The notes: generated from the letters alone by a model not told the origin. Counted from the stretch's first letter, positions 11,200 through 50,282 are shown. The stretch is 64,000 nucleotides of DNA from Cristatella mucedo (GCA_009760855.2 WPIO01000012.1:1234501-1298500), one strand, 5' to 3'. A program made the numbers and translations.

Positions 11200-11670
11200 T
11201 ATTTAGTTTTATTCTAGGTTTATTCTATGGATATAGCAAGCTTTTGTGATTAGTATTAGCCCATGTTTCTCAATCCTACAATTATTTTTCCTCTTGGTCA
11301 GGGTAAGCTTCGAATGAGCCTTGTTTGTGCTGAGACTACGCTCCAGAGTCACTCGGCTGCAGCCCGAGAGAGAAAGCGTCTTTTCGAGGCGGCACACTGG
11401 AAATATAACCAATATTATTAAAATAACTAGTACAATTGGATTCTTCTTGTGGTTTTTAACGACAATGGTGAAATATTTAATATAAAATGCCTTAAGAGAA
11501 GTAAATATCTTTATAGGTACTTTATATGTATTGAAAGGGTAGCATGTCAGTCGGTTATCGACAAGGCCAATTTCAGCATGTACATGAGCATATAGGACCA
11601 TTCGCAGGAGCGGAGCAAAGGCTGCGAGGAAAGAGCAGTTTTTTAGCTTCAGCCTGAATGTTGTAAAATC
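11200..11670 (-). mobile_element. Decayed LINE-A tail with long open frame
   Basis: A 161-codon open frame on the - strand (11694-11209) begins with LDFTTFRLKLKNCSF, similar to the LTTFKRNLKTHLF end of LINE-A ORF2. The following DNA matches the LINE-A 3' UTR at low identity. I read it as repeat, not gene. Confidence 0.45.
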
Positions 11671-11680
11671 AAGCTCCGCG

Positions 11681-11813
11681 CTGGTTTGGCTCAATGGTTA
11701 AGGTGCTCGCCCCGACCAAGGTCTGGCAGAAGTTGTGGGCCCGAGCCCCGTGGCATATGTGAAGCGCCTGAATAGAGATTAAGTTCTCTTAAGGTACTAT
11801 ACAAATGAATTAT
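11681..11813 (+). repeat. tRNA-derived SINE, best full copy
   Basis: A pol III A box (TTTGGCTCAATGG) is near 11685 and a B box (GGGCCCGAGCCCC) near 11737, spaced as in tRNA genes. After a short link comes a 3' part, gcgcctgaatagagattaag then TTCTCTTAAGG and tatacaaat, which copies the LINE-A tail. See findings for the LINE-SINE partnership. Confidence 0.75.
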
Positions 11814-12009
11814 GTTTAAAAATAAATTATACAAGATGGCATTATAACGCACGTCAGATGTGAGTTCTGGGCTTTAAGAGCGAGCATAAGAATGAATGGC
11901 GCTGAATACCTCCGAGACATTTGGAGCTCTACATACACACACACAGTCAAACGACCGTGACAAAAGGGGAGACCTCGTTTGTAAGTAAATCAAATACACT
12001 GTGCCTAAT

Positions 12010-12125
12010 TCTTGCGGATGTTACCAACAGTCATTTGATAATGCTTTCTATGCAGCATTTTTAAAGTGCCTAGAAAGAGATTTAGTTCTCTGAGGATGCT
12101 ATACAAATGTATTACTATTATGATT
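12010..12125 (+). mobile_element. LINE-A 3' tail
   Basis: It carries taaagtgcctagaaagagat, ttagttctctgagg and tatacaaatgtattactatt. It sits head to head with a - strand copy that begins immediately after it. Confidence 0.75.
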
Positions 12126-13082
12126 AAATAGCTAGGCAGTTGCAAGAGAACGAAAGGACCTAAACACGAGTCACAAACGATACCCTGCTTAATAAGTGGA
12201 CCCGGTGCAAGTCGGTGAGAAGTGGCGTATCGTGTCAGCTTCAAAGTTCATGACAGGCAAACCTTGCTGTAGAGTTTGCACCAGCTGTAAGCGTCTTAAT
12301 GCACTAGCAGGAAGACCTGCAAGTAATTAGCTACAGAATTATAGACTGCTTATCATGAATCCGTGGACCAACTTCCATGGTATCTTCATCCACACAAACC
12401 CAATTTTTTGAATTATACACAGATGATTTACGTAAGACATTTTAGTTGGCCAACTTTACTGGGGAGCTGGTGTGATCATCGAGGGGAAAATCTTTTTGGA
12501 ATATGACAATCAGGTTTCGTGAAAATGAGGTGGTTGGAGATATGCTTGTCAAGCCCATTTCATGGTTAGGCTGTCCAATATCTGAGTAACACTAGGAGTG
12601 ACTATAACTAGTACGTTTTTTATTGATAATTCAATTTGAAAAATTATGTTGCCATCCAAGTACAAATGGTCGCAATACACGCAGCAAGAGAGTTAAAAGA
12701 ATTTGGCATGCTGGACGGCAGATGGAGGATCAAAGCATTGTACAGCTGTGTTTCATCTGCATAAAAGCGAAAGACAAGATTTCGTTTGGCGATTAAATCG
12801 TAAAGAGGGTGAGAATAAGTTGCTTAAGGAAGTTGACCAAGCACAGAGCGCTGGGGTGCCTCGTACTTTAGAGGCTCCTCGGATAACGGTTGCCTGGTAA
12901 CATTGATAGTCTTTAGTACACTGTGGAGGTAGAACCTGAACTATTGCACTGCAATACCAGTAGGTGATTTGATGGGTGCACAATGATTTGGCGATCGATT
13001 GATCAAAGTCTGCTGAAAGATCCAGAAGAACTAGCAGAGAGACAGTACCTAAGTAAGCATTAATTAGAAGGTCGTTATCCAC
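12126..13082 (-). mobile_element. LINE-A ORF2 fragment (RT region)
   Basis: The - strand translation includes LLVLLDLSADFDQSI (RT motif A region, usually LLDLSAAFDT) and downstream text. Many stops and frameshifts are present. It lacks its own 3' hairpin. Confidence 0.7.
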
Positions 13083-13109
13083 TCCAAGAAGTGCTGATGC
13101 TGTGGAGTT

Positions 13110-13300
13110 GTTAATAATAATAATAATTCACTTGATAAAGCGCCCTCAGAGAACTTAATCTCTCTCTAGGTGCTTTACATTTGCTGTAAAGTGAAATGCA
13201 ATTGAATGGTAAGTAAAATCATGCTTGAAAAAACAAACGAAATGAATAATATGGTTATGGGTGACATGCACAGGGTTGTTATTACTAAAACCAGACTTCA
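13110..13300 (-). mobile_element. LINE-A 3' tail
   Basis: (TAA)n, then cgccctcagagaacttaatc and the CATGC-rich UTR on the - strand. Confidence 0.8.
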
Positions 13301-13840
13301 GGGTCATAAAATATTGTGTGGCAATTTCATTCATCACCCATAGCTATAAGTTCTCAGACGAAGATGACAGTCATCCCTTATATTTCTTTTTTTGAATAAG
13401 TGCGAGACAATACAAACAGCTACCACAACAATCCTTTTAAACAGTAGAATTTATTTTTAGAAAATTCTAATGATTATATACATCAAGCTATATATCTTAT
13501 TCTCGAAAGATAGTTTGAGCCTAAAAACTGAGCTCAAAAACAAATTGCACATCCGGTCGCAGTCAAAATATCCACCTATTACAGGCATCGAGGGCTCACA
13601 CCAGGGCCGCATGTAATGCATCCATTTATTTCATCAACAGCCCGCACCAACCAACAGTCTCTGGCATTTGCGGAGGCTTTTAATTCAGCATTTGAACGAA
13701 AGAGCTGAGACTTTTCTATGAAAAGTGCCATTTTTTAAATGCGTGTATTTTAAATTTAGAGGGGCAGTGCTGAGTCATTGTTTGCGAAATTGGGTAGATA
13801 GTGAGTTTCAGGTCAGCCACTAGTTGCTCGGATTTCAGGA
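13300..13840. other. No feature seen
   Basis: AT-rich sequence without a supported exon or recognisable repeat. Confidence 0.4.
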
Positions 13841-13844
13841 AGCG

Positions 13845-14010
13845 GTATTCCAAAGCGACCTCTCGTTAGACGACCACATCAGCTCCACAGTCAAATCAGC
13901 CTATTTTCAGCTTCGTAACATTGCTAAAATTAGGGCTTGTTTAGATAAGGATACCACGTCCAAGTTGGTCCATGCATGAATTACCTGCACGAAAAATTTT
14001 AGAAAATCCT
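13845..14010 (+). mobile_element. LINE-A ORF2 short fragment
   Basis: It contains gacgaccacatcagctccac and then the thumb-region text (ataccacgtccaagttggtc, catgcatgaatta) that appears inverted in several - strand LINE-A copies, for example at 15420-15450. Confidence 0.6.
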
Positions 14011-14377
14011 AAAATCCTAATGCAATCTTAAATCTCCACAAAAAGTGCTAAAGCCAGCCTGTTTGCTTATTTTAGTCTGCTGACTCCACCAAGGCGCATA
14101 GCTAACACCTAATTGGGACAAAGTCCAGATTGTAACGCTGATCTGAAGTTGATTATACCGCGGCGAGGTTACTTTATGTCTTTTCTAGTATTTTTCTTTT
14201 TTCCGGTAGACCGAAAATGCTTGAAAAGCATGCGAACAGCAAACAAGACTATAAAAGCGATTATGGTGACTTTTTAATGCAAATTAAGAACTGGTAAAAC
14301 CTTGCTTTGGCTCTTTAGTGGCAGCTTTACTGCATTTGGAGTACATATCAATATACATCAGTTAAAAATCTCTTACG

Positions 14378-14556
14378 AGATAAATAAAAATAAATATATA
14401 GTTAATTTTTATATAATCCTCAGATAACCTAATCTCTATCGACGCTTCACATACACCGCATGGTTCGAACCCACAACCTCGGTTATCAAATGCATTCACC
14501 TTGACCTCGGTCGTTAAAAGCAAACACCTTAAACCCTGCGCCAAACCACGAAACCG
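14378..14556 (-). repeat. tRNA-derived SINE, diverged
   Basis: On the - strand it has the B-box-like GGGTTCGAACC and the tail with the AGAGATTAG hairpin arm. An internal duplication of the aacctcggtyrtyaaa segment separates the A and B boxes further than usual. Confidence 0.55.
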
Positions 14557-14794
14557 CGTATGATACAGTCCGTCGAAACGGATGGCCCAAAGTTGTGTTG
14601 TATGGCTTCTAATCTAAATAATGGTCCATAACTAGGCGATTACCTACCGGAGTCATCAATAACAGTGTATTTACTATGTATTTCAACACGTTCCAGCTTT
14701 TCGCACAATCGCCAAGGGGGATATCTCAGTTGTCCCCCTTGGTATGCAGGCATGCTATTCCATAGTCATGAACTCTGGTATTATAAAAAAACCA

Positions 14795-16900
14795 TAATAA
14801 TAACAATAATAATAAAATAAAAAATGTTTATCACCCTGAGAGAACTAAATATCTTTATAGGAACTTTGCTTATGCTGCAAGGGAAGCATGTTAATTGGTC
14901 AGTGATAACATGCCCAGCGTCAGTTTATACCACAACTCAAAGAATAATTCACGTGGCTGAAGCAAGCGCAGTGAGAAGGTAGATGTTTAGCTTCTTTTTT
15001 AAATGCCGTCTATTCAGAGGGTGTCTTGACGTCATTAGAGAGTTAGCTTCAGGCTTTGGGAGCATACGAACTCAAGGCATGGTTTCCAAAGGATTTGGGG
15101 TTGCTTAGAGGCACAAATACGCGACTTTAGTCAGAAGAGGGGTTGGTATGATTCTTGGGCTGCTTGGAAGGTAGCTAGGATATGTAGACCTGCGATGAAA
15201 ATGAAGCGACTTCAACGTGAGTGACAAATCCTGGAAGACTATTCGCTGTTTGATGGGGAATCCTCATAGGTCTGTAAGAAGTAGCTAATGTGGCAGTTGC
15301 CACGTTGACGACAGACCAGCCTAGCTGCTGAGTTCTGCACCAACTTTAAGAGCCCGATTGTACATTCCCGGAAGACTTGCACGCAATGAGTTACAGAAGT
15401 CGAGAGTTGAGAATTCACAGATGCATGGACCAACTTGGATGTGGTATCCCTGTCTAGGCAGGCGATAATTTTAGCAATTATACGTCGCTGAAAGCAGGTA
15501 GACTTGAATGGAGAGCTGATGCGGTCGTCATGAAAGGTCACTTTGGAACAGAAGATGTCGTGCAGATGCTACTGGAAGTGTGCTGGCCGAGCACATTGAG
15601 GAATAGGTGTCCCCAATTTCTGAGTAACACTAGGTTTGCCTATAACTAGTAAGTTGGTTTTTTATCGTCATTCAATTTGAGAAATTGTTCTGCAATCCAA
15701 GTGCGAATTTTCGCAAGGTAATGTTGTTTATCTCCGTCTGTAACTCCAAAAAGCCACAAGGACAAAGAAGTGGGTGTTGTTGGAGAGTGTTCTATAGCGC
15801 ACTCAAAGTCTACGCGACTTTCGGTATGCATGCGGTAGCCAACAGACTTCATCACACGGAAAAAGAGGAAGTAAGAAGCAGAGCTGAGTCAGGAGATCAG
15901 TCGAGGAAGTTAGTAGTACATTCAGCAAGGCAGTTGAGAGAGTGTGAGGTGCTGGAGTGCAGGGATGGATCAAAGCACCGGTAAAAGTGTCAGTCATCTG
16001 CATAAAAATAAAAGCCCGTATTGTGCTTGGAGATTACCTCGGCAAGTGGAAGTATACATTATGAAAAGAGTGGACCAAGCACAAATCCCTGGAGTAAACC
16101 TTACTTTAAAGTCTCCGCAGGTGATTGCTGCCCCTTGACATCAATGCTCTGAAGTCTTCCTTGAGATAGGACCTCAACAATTGCAGCGAAGTTCCAGTGA
16201 TACACAGACGAGATGAGAGGCACACAACGATGACTTTATGATCAAAATAAAATTAAACGCTGCCGAAATATCAAGCAAAACAAGCAGTGATCAAACCTAA
16301 GTCTGCATGCTTGAGAAAGTCGTTACACGTTTGATGCAGTGCTGACTATGCAGAGTTATTAGCTCTGAAACCCTACTGAACTTACTTGCTAGGTTTGAGA
16401 TTTTTATGTAAGAGCTAGCTGGTCTGCCCCAACTCGTACTAGTTTTATTTTATAGGAATGGCCGTAGGGAGACTGGGCAAAAATGTGTAAGTTCTCCTGG
16501 TCTAATGTTGCCTTTTTAATGAGTGGCCTAACGATGGTATATATGAAAGCTTCAGCGACGAGACCTGAGGCGAAGGATATATTTATTAGTTATGCTGGTA
16601 TGTCGCTAGTTATTTAAGGCAGCAGCAATTTTATGCACCTCAGAAGAAGAAGGGTGGGATAGGGTCTAGAGGTCTATTAGTCTTCTTAGACTGAGACATG
16701 AACCTCGAGATCACCTGATTAGTGGCATGCTTAAAGGTGGGCACTGAGGTACTGCGAGAAATCAAGGGAGAGCAGCCCAGTGGGGATGTTACTAGGAGAG
16801 AGCTGTCCAGTAGGAATGTTACCTTTGGATGGACTTCTGATCTTGTCTATCTTGCTGACAAATGAGCTATAGAAGCGATCTGCTAGACTGCCACACAAGA
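14795..16900 (-). mobile_element. LINE-A long 3' copy, interrupted by LINE-B
   Basis: This is the longest LINE-A copy here. From the tail (14800-14890) the - strand runs through the ORF2 C-terminus (HITPLL-like region and NSAARLVCRQRGN at 15380-15290) to KIRTWIAEQFLKLND (15720-15660). The sequence is then broken by a LINE-B tail and resumes near 15920. Its outer limit is uncertain. Confidence 0.65.
15717..15915 (-). mobile_element. LINE-B 3' tail nested in LINE-A
   Basis: It carries ctccgtctgtaactccaaaa, gccacaaggac, then ctacgcgactttcggtatgc and ggtagccaacagacttcatc, the LINE-B 3' UTR in reverse. The LINE-A sequence on both sides is continuous when this block is removed (compare 12660-12760). 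Confidence 0.65.
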
Positions 16901-18580
16901 CTGTCACTGGATAAATTACGGTTAAGATTGTTGATGATGATCGGCCTTTTTTCTGGACAGTGCATCTGTAAATCTACAAAGTTTTCATTTTTTGAGCTGG
17001 GTTTGGCCGTATCTAGGACGCCGACGTGGTAGGTTGCTAGGATGCTAAGATCTACAGTAGTCTTCATTGTCCAGTCAATGGTCGGTCAGTCCTGATTTTG
17101 TGTATGCGTTCTCAAGCTTGTAGTCCGGGCTATTTTAATATCTGCAGTTGACCGAAGGCCATCTAGGATAGGGCATACAGTAGGCTAGTCAGAGGAGCCA
17201 GCTCGTCAGGACCATCGGCAAGTGTCGCATTCTAGCATTCCGTCAGTGGGGACCAGTCGGGACGGAGAACTGGGCAGCAGGGACGAGGGAGATACTTTCG
17301 TGCGGTCAACATCAATGACCAGGAACTTAAAATTCCACGATTCGCAGATGATTCTAGAAATAAAAGAGAGAACAAACTGTAGAATGAGGCCTTTATGAGA
17401 TTAGCGTGAGGTCACACGTGTAGAATTCTGTAATGGTAGGAGTTAACAGCATAGAATCATAGAATCATGGGAGGATATTTTATGGAATGTGTGCCCTTTG
17501 TTGATAGGAAGGCCGTGCACATGGGCCATAAAAGAAAAAAATCAGTCCGCGACCAAAATTCTGCACTGAATAGGTAAGTTTATTCCTCGAAATGACTTTT
17601 AAAATCAAAGAACGACGAAGGGTAAACTTTTGGCATGCAGAATCGAAATGAGACCAGAACAATCTAAAAATAGGAAGCCCTGGTACCTTGAGGACGATAT
17701 ATTACTGCCACCGTTGGCGACAGGCCGTTGGAGGGACTCAAAACAAGAAATTGGAAAGACTGCTTCGAAGAGACTGCATTCAGTTTATAATTAAGGGATG
17801 AGGGGGGACAATGGCAACTCCTCCAACTGTTTTGATTTATCTCAGTGCATGAAAGAAAGAAAAGTCTGCCGTGGTGGCGTCGGTTGTAGTCGGGCAGTTA
17901 GTTGATTTCAGTCAGGTCTCGGTCAAAGCAAATATGTCAAGGTAATCGGCAAGAACTGCGCTATATCTCTGCGTGTACAGACGCGCGAACGTAAAAAATT
18001 AAGTTTCTGGTAGTTTAATAAAAAGGCTGCTAATGACATTGCTTGAGTATTGACCCTCACTAATCCTCTTGATATAATTACCATGTTTACCTATCCTATT
18101 AATTAGCAGCTAGGCTTGTTTAAGATGCCTTAAGATGCTTAAGATAGAGTAGTCACAGCGACTCGATACTCTGTTGATCACAATAGCAGCTTGCACATAG
18201 ATCTGCTAGGTGTCCTAAAAAACTAAATTGTAACTCCAAAGGCTCGGCGGAGTAGGCGTAACCTGCCGCTTACTGAGCGGCGTAAACTAAACGTAAACTA
18301 AAACCGTCTAATGCAGTTCGGTGCGCGTCTACGCGAAACAAGCAGGCCGCCACGAAACGAGCGTTTCTGACGCTGACCTACTTACCGTTACTAAAGGGGG
18401 TCCTGAGTCCGCGGCATGAATTAGGAAGAGACAAAAATTGGGGATTTTGCAGAGCTTTATTCGCAAGCGCACAATGACGCTGCGCGTATAGCTCGGTTTC
18501 ATCTCCACACTCCTCGCAAGCTCTTAACAGCACAAGCACTCTTGCGGAGGGAACACGTCCCCCCCCCCGCACTTAGGTTA
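16900..18580. other. No gene or clear repeat seen
   Basis: About 1.7 kb without supported exons. A poly(C)-like run (ccccccccc) lies near 18560. Part of 16900-17400 may be older LINE-A ORF2 sequence. Confidence 0.35.
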
Positions 18581-18589
18581 CTTACGTCT

Positions 18590-18975
18590 ACAGTGGGGAA
18601 TGACCCAATCGTTTAGTTCGTATGCTCCCAAAGCCTGGAACTCCCTCCCGACCTGCGTCAGAACATCCCCTGACCTGACCACATTTAAAAGGAACTTAAA
18701 AACACACCTATTTAGGACAGCATTTAGTGGGTCCCTGTGATTCGTCCTTCACGTGCTTATGCGTGCTGACACTGTGCATGCTGCCACTAACCACATTGGC
18801 ATGCCGACCCTGTGCATGTCACCCCTATCCATGTTATTCATTTTGTTTGTTTTTCAAGCATGATTTTACTTACCTTTCAATTGCATTTCCCTTTGCAGCA
18901 AATGTAAAGCTCCTAGAAAGAGATTAAGTTCTCTGAGGGCGCTTTATCAAGTACATTATTATTATTATTGTTATA
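18590..18975 (+). mobile_element. LINE-A 3' end, well preserved
   Basis: The ORF2 C-terminus is readable: YAPKAWNSLP, then DLTTFKRNLKTHLFRTAFSG and a stop. It is followed by the CATGC-rich UTR, the hairpin (agagattaagttctctgagg) and (ATT)n. It is one of the youngest-looking tails in the window. Confidence 0.85.
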
Positions 18976-18979
18976 AATA

Positions 18980-19622
18980 GACGGAGCCCGTACCGGAGCC
19001 TTGACCCGGACCGGAGAACGAAGGCTCTGCTTCCACCTTAACGGCAGGAATACCTCATACACTACACCAAGCACTCTAGGAGAGACCACGTGCTTTGTGC
19101 ACACACAAAACACAGAAGAAACACAAAAATGCGAGCTCGAGCGCGATGCGACCGTATTCGGTGGCGTCCACCGAATCCTCCTGACGGGCTGTCTCGTCCT
19201 GCTCCTCAATCGCCGGCGAACAGCCCGCCCTCCTCCCTCGCTTTCAGAGAAACGAGTCTGGCAACTACCGGCAACGGCGTCGAGACGGAGCCCAACACGA
19301 CGAAGGAACCTCCAACAAGCGTCACCCTATCATTATGTAACCAGCCGGGACAATGAGGTTGACAAGCCAGCCACTATCAATCTCCTCATGGCCCTACTAC
19401 GAAGGCTGCGCCCTCTTGCTCGAGGCTCTAGGACTAAGGTGCTTCCTACTGAGCAGCTCGTATGCGCTCTAAAACTGAGTCAGGCCGGCGCTATGCTATA
19501 AAATCCTTTCAAAAGTAAAGTGATGATATCGAGGCCAACTCAGAACTGTAGTTTCGTATGTACGTATGTATGTATGTATTGTATGCCGGCTCCTGACTTG
19601 TGACCTTAAGGTCAAGGGGGCG
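18980..19622 (+). mobile_element. Possible LTR-element internal remnant
   Basis: A GC-rich block, open for 166 codons (19001-19501) and for 88 codons in a second frame, has no recognisable gag or pol motif. A purine-rich tract (aaggtcaaggggg) at its end abuts the LTR-like sequence as a polypurine tract would. Confidence 0.3.
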
Positions 19623-19989
19623 TGTAGTTCGTATGTACGCATGTATGTATGTATTGTATGCAGGCTCCTCTGATAAGCCACTGGTGAACTGTTAGAAGCA
19701 CCACCGAGAGGGGCCGGTGCACTGCTGCGGTCCACCTGTGATGTGGCATGGACACAGGCCGGTAACCAGCTGGTGACCAGATGGTGGATTCACCATCAGG
19801 GTCGGCCTCTGCACAGTTGTGGTCCTCGATGAATCATCGGGGTCAATCAGGGGACTGGAGGAGTGAGTGGAAGGGGAGACGAGGGAGAGTAGGGGCCGAA
19901 GGGAGTCGTGAGCTCTTCGGCTCCGTGCGTTGGTAATAAACTGTCGGTGTTGGGCTTCGGCTGGCTCTCTGCTGTGCGAACAAACTACA
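19623..19989 (+). mobile_element. Probable LTR (367 bp)
   Basis: It begins TGTAGTT and ends AACTACA, a perfect 7-bp inverted terminus with the TG...CA signature of LTRs. An AATAAA lies near 19934. The first ~46 bp (TATGTA repeats and gtatgcaggctcct) are also present 76 bp upstream at 19547. No second LTR is seen in the window, so it is a solo LTR or part of a truncated element. Confidence 0.5.
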
Positions 19990-20369
19990 AGAACAAGACT
20001 ACAACCCTGTCAAAAACTGTTTCTGGTTTCGATCCGGTGTTTTTCTCTGTTTTCGGTAATTAGAGTTAACTAAGCCTTAACCTCGGTAGTACGTGACGTC
20101 ACACTTTCAAATAAAACTTGTCTCCGTCATGCCGGACTTTTTTGGCTCATAAGCCGCACTCAAACAATCTAACGTTCATTGCATTCAACTACAACAGGAA
20201 TGTAACAGCTTAAGGTCACGGGAAATGTACTAGAAATGATTGGATACGCGATCGTCAATTACTTCAACGATTGTTAAAAATGCAAGCGATAACGATAAAT
20301 TGCTTCATTATTTTTCTTCATAAAGGCTTGGAATAAATTTGTGTGCAACCTTTTAATCATCCGCTTTAG

Positions 20370-21205
20370 ACCTCCGCGTGCAAGTACCCTTAGATGACGC
20401 TCTTGCGAGTTCCAGCCCGTTCGAGCCTCGACCAGCGGATTCCCGTATTCATTGGCTAAGACAGATTGGAAAAGTAGAAAACAATTATTTTCCTCCTCGT
20501 CTATTTAATTTAACGATATGGTTTTGCACGAAGACGTCGTGACATTACCTGAAAAGGCAGTCGCCTGCATGCGTAGCTCGCACTTAGGGCTTACGTCCCT
20601 TCCCCGGCCCCTCTCCCGCGTCCCTCCCACCCGGGCGTCTGGGGAATTGGCGGAAGAAATGGATGATGCTCTTTCTCGCGTTTATTATAACGCTATTCAA
20701 GGCGCCAAACTTTAGTTTTAATAGCGGAGTAAAACTATGTAGAAAGCTTGACCCAGTTTGAGTCATTTCTATTCTCGCCCATTGTGCGACCGAAAAGTAC
20801 GAGGTCTCCTTCTAGAACCACGGTAATGTAATGTATCTCTGCCTGTAATTCGACAAAGCCACACGATTTATTCGGTGATACGCAGTTTTCAGCGAGATTT
20901 TTTCATAGGGCACTCCAAGCCTAGGCGGCTTTCGGTGCGCATACGGCAGCCGACAGATTGCATATCGGCGCAACAGACAGAAAATGGGAAGCTTAACTGA
21001 GTCAGCAGGGCAGTCGAGCAAGTGAAGATTGCGGAAATAGCAGCTCCAAACGGCTGGTAAGGATGTGCCCCAAGTCGGTAATTTCCTCATATTTGCAGCC
21101 GAAACAGTTCATTACCAAAGCGCGCACCTTTGAACGCGCACCCTCGGATATTACCTTATAATTTGGTCACAGCTACTCCGTTATTCCTTTTTCTGCATTC
21201 AGAAA
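20370..21205 (+). promoter_or_regulatory. Probable promoter and 5' UTR region of neurochondrin
   Basis: The stretch 20370-20720 is richer in CpG than its surroundings. A pyrimidine-rich tract ending in CAG at 21189-21202 sits three bases before the neurochondrin ATG, which suggests that a non-coding first exon lies upstream and is spliced here. I cannot place the transcription start or the UTR donor. A LINE-B tail on the - strand occupies 20820-21080, that is, inside the proposed 5'-UTR intron. A perfect TGACGTCA (CRE/ATF palindrome) lies further upstream at 20094-20101. Confidence 0.35.
20820..21080 (-). mobile_element. LINE-B 3' tail
   Basis: aatgtaatgtatctctgcct begins the reversed tail, followed by the gcctaggcggctttcggtgc and ggcagccgacagatt blocks that all LINE-B copies share. 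Confidence 0.75.
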
Positions 21206-48268
<27,063 letters not shown>

Positions 48269-48958
48269 CCACTGCCAGGTAACAAGGCATGGCAATGGAG
48301 TCGCTTACTTTTGCAACAGCTTGAAGCAGCTAGCATTGCTTTTTGACCATTTACGATTGCTTCCATTTTTTGGAGCAGTGGCCTGTGTCGCAGCTGCATC
48401 ACTTCGTGACGGTGATACTGCTGGGGTCCATGAACCATGTAAATGCTGTAGTAGTAGACATAACAGTTCAATTGCTTGTAGCTGATCTTCCTCAAAGACC
48501 CAGTGCTATGCATACTGATCATCTTGCAGTACATTTAGTTGCTCCCGCATCATTACCTGATTCTTGTTTCTCATTTACTGTATGCTAGATCATTCTCTTG
48601 AACATGCTTGTTGTGCCATATGTGCATATCAGTAACTAAACACATTCTTCTTTATCTGGATATAGAGCAGTGTTAATCCCTTCGTAAGTTTGTTATGCTC
48701 TAGAACATCACACCCATCAGTACTGATTGCAAGCGCCTCTTTTTTGCACTCTATTTTAAAATGACTGCTTTTCTTGCATTTGCTGCTAAAGGCCACACTT
48801 TCATATTCAGCCATTTTCTAGTTGCCATGGACACAGTGGCAGACTGTTTATGGGGGTTTCCCATACTTGTTTGGACCCACATAAGTAGGGCAGCGATCTC
48901 TGATTGTCATTGCACTTACGATCTCTGATTGCCATTGCACTTAGTGCCAGATTTTGCA

Positions 48959-48964
48959 ATAAAT
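48959..48964 (+). terminator. Candidate polyadenylation signal for neurochondrin
   Basis: AATAAA lies about 690 nt after the neurochondrin stop codon. I noticed no earlier canonical AATAAA on the + strand in the stretch 48269-48958. The assignment rests on position only. Confidence 0.45.
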
Positions 48965-49075
48965 ACATGAACATCTACACAATCGTTGGCGCAGTTCATC
49001 AGGATTCGGCACTTCGTTAGTGACGATTTAAAGCAGAGGCTTTATAGACGTACTGAACATCGTAGGAGCAGTACT

Positions 49076-49155
49076 CTAGGTAGCTCAATCAGTAGAGCAG
49101 TGCTCGGTTATGTAGATGTTGTGGAATCGTTCCCTACTCGAGGCGAAATTTTTTT
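49076..49155 (+). repeat. tRNA-like (pol III) sequence
   Basis: TAGCTCAATCAGTAGAGC resembles a tRNA A box/D-arm, and about 35 nt later GGAATCGTTCCCTACTC resembles a T-arm/B box; a T7 run follows. The acceptor stem does not pair, so it is a SINE head or tRNA pseudogene, not a working tRNA. Confidence 0.4.
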
Positions 49156-49269
49156 ATGTGTTCAGTCCTACTACAGGCGGTCACTGGTCGCTATTTTTTT
49201 TTTAATTACTGTACTAAATGGCCATCGAATATCTCGTTTAAGCTGTTTGAAGATTACAACCTAATATAG

Positions 49270-49700
49270 TTTGAGCAGACCATTAGTCTTCCAACTTTCG
49301 GGTGACATTTGATGTGGCCGTAATTATTAGGCTGGTCTTATCATTTTGTTAAGCTTTTGGAAGTTGGTAGCTATCCAACTGCGAATTTTATTCAATTTAG
49401 ATATAGGCTGCCAGGGAATTAAGTGAATCGGAAGGGCAATGCTTAGGAAGGTTGAAGGATGAGTAGGGCTCGGTGGGATCGACGTAGAAATTAACGCCAA
49501 GATTGTTTTGGCGATGACAACAGCCTTAGGGAGGATGGTATGGATAGTGATAAGAAGGGGGCCTAGGATCGAACCCTGAGGTACTCCATACTTCAAGAAC
49601 ACCCTAAATGACCCACGGCCTTTTACATCTACACTCTTAAAATCTGCCCCCGAGGTAGACTTAACCCAGTTTAGCACTGTGCCAGTGATACTAAACACGT
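49270..49700 (-). mobile_element. LINE-A RT fragment
   Basis: The - strand contains the RT hallmark YGVPQGSILGPLL (motif B region), preceded by GTVLNWVKS and followed by NKIRSWIATNFQKLNK. The YADD motif itself is decayed. Confidence 0.8.
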
Positions 49701-50282
49701 ATGCACCATTTTGTCGATCTCAGCTCGACAGATTGTGCACATAGTTGCTACTTGTGTATGTGCTTCGTCACGTTGTTTTGATCGAGGTGCAAGTTATCCT
49801 TTACCTCATATCGTCTGTCAAATGTCATTTGTCTTTAGAAAGTCGTGCTGCATCTATCGGCTCACCACCTGAGCTGTGTTGCTCATTCCTGAGACATCCT
49901 AGAGCATCCTAGAGACAGGTGCCTATTTCGAGTTACCACCTTCTGAAGGTTCTGCACACCCGAGCTGCCTTTTCAAGAGTTGGCACACCTTCTTCGAAAA
50001 CCTAATAGGCAGGCGATCGATACAAGACGGCTCTCAATTTGTGGCGATCGCATGTCATGCCTGGCACTTTTTGAATATGACGTATTTGCATTAAGTATGT
50101 AGCTCCGTCTTATCTATTTATTGTTGCAAATTATCACCATTATAAGCATGCTCTTAGCAGATATCTCAAATGTGAATAAATCATATTTTGCTATAGTTGG
50201 CATTTAGGCCTCTGTACGTTCCTTAACTTTATCTGTATTTTGCGACCATTCAGGGTGTCCAGTCACTTTGAGTTTGACCCTA

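Noticed and set aside
19001-19501. 166-codon + strand open frame
   Set aside because: GC-rich block next to an LTR-like sequence, with two frames open at once, so the open frame is a composition effect.
49076-49155. Functional tRNA gene
   Set aside because: A- and B-box-like parts are present but the acceptor stem does not pair.
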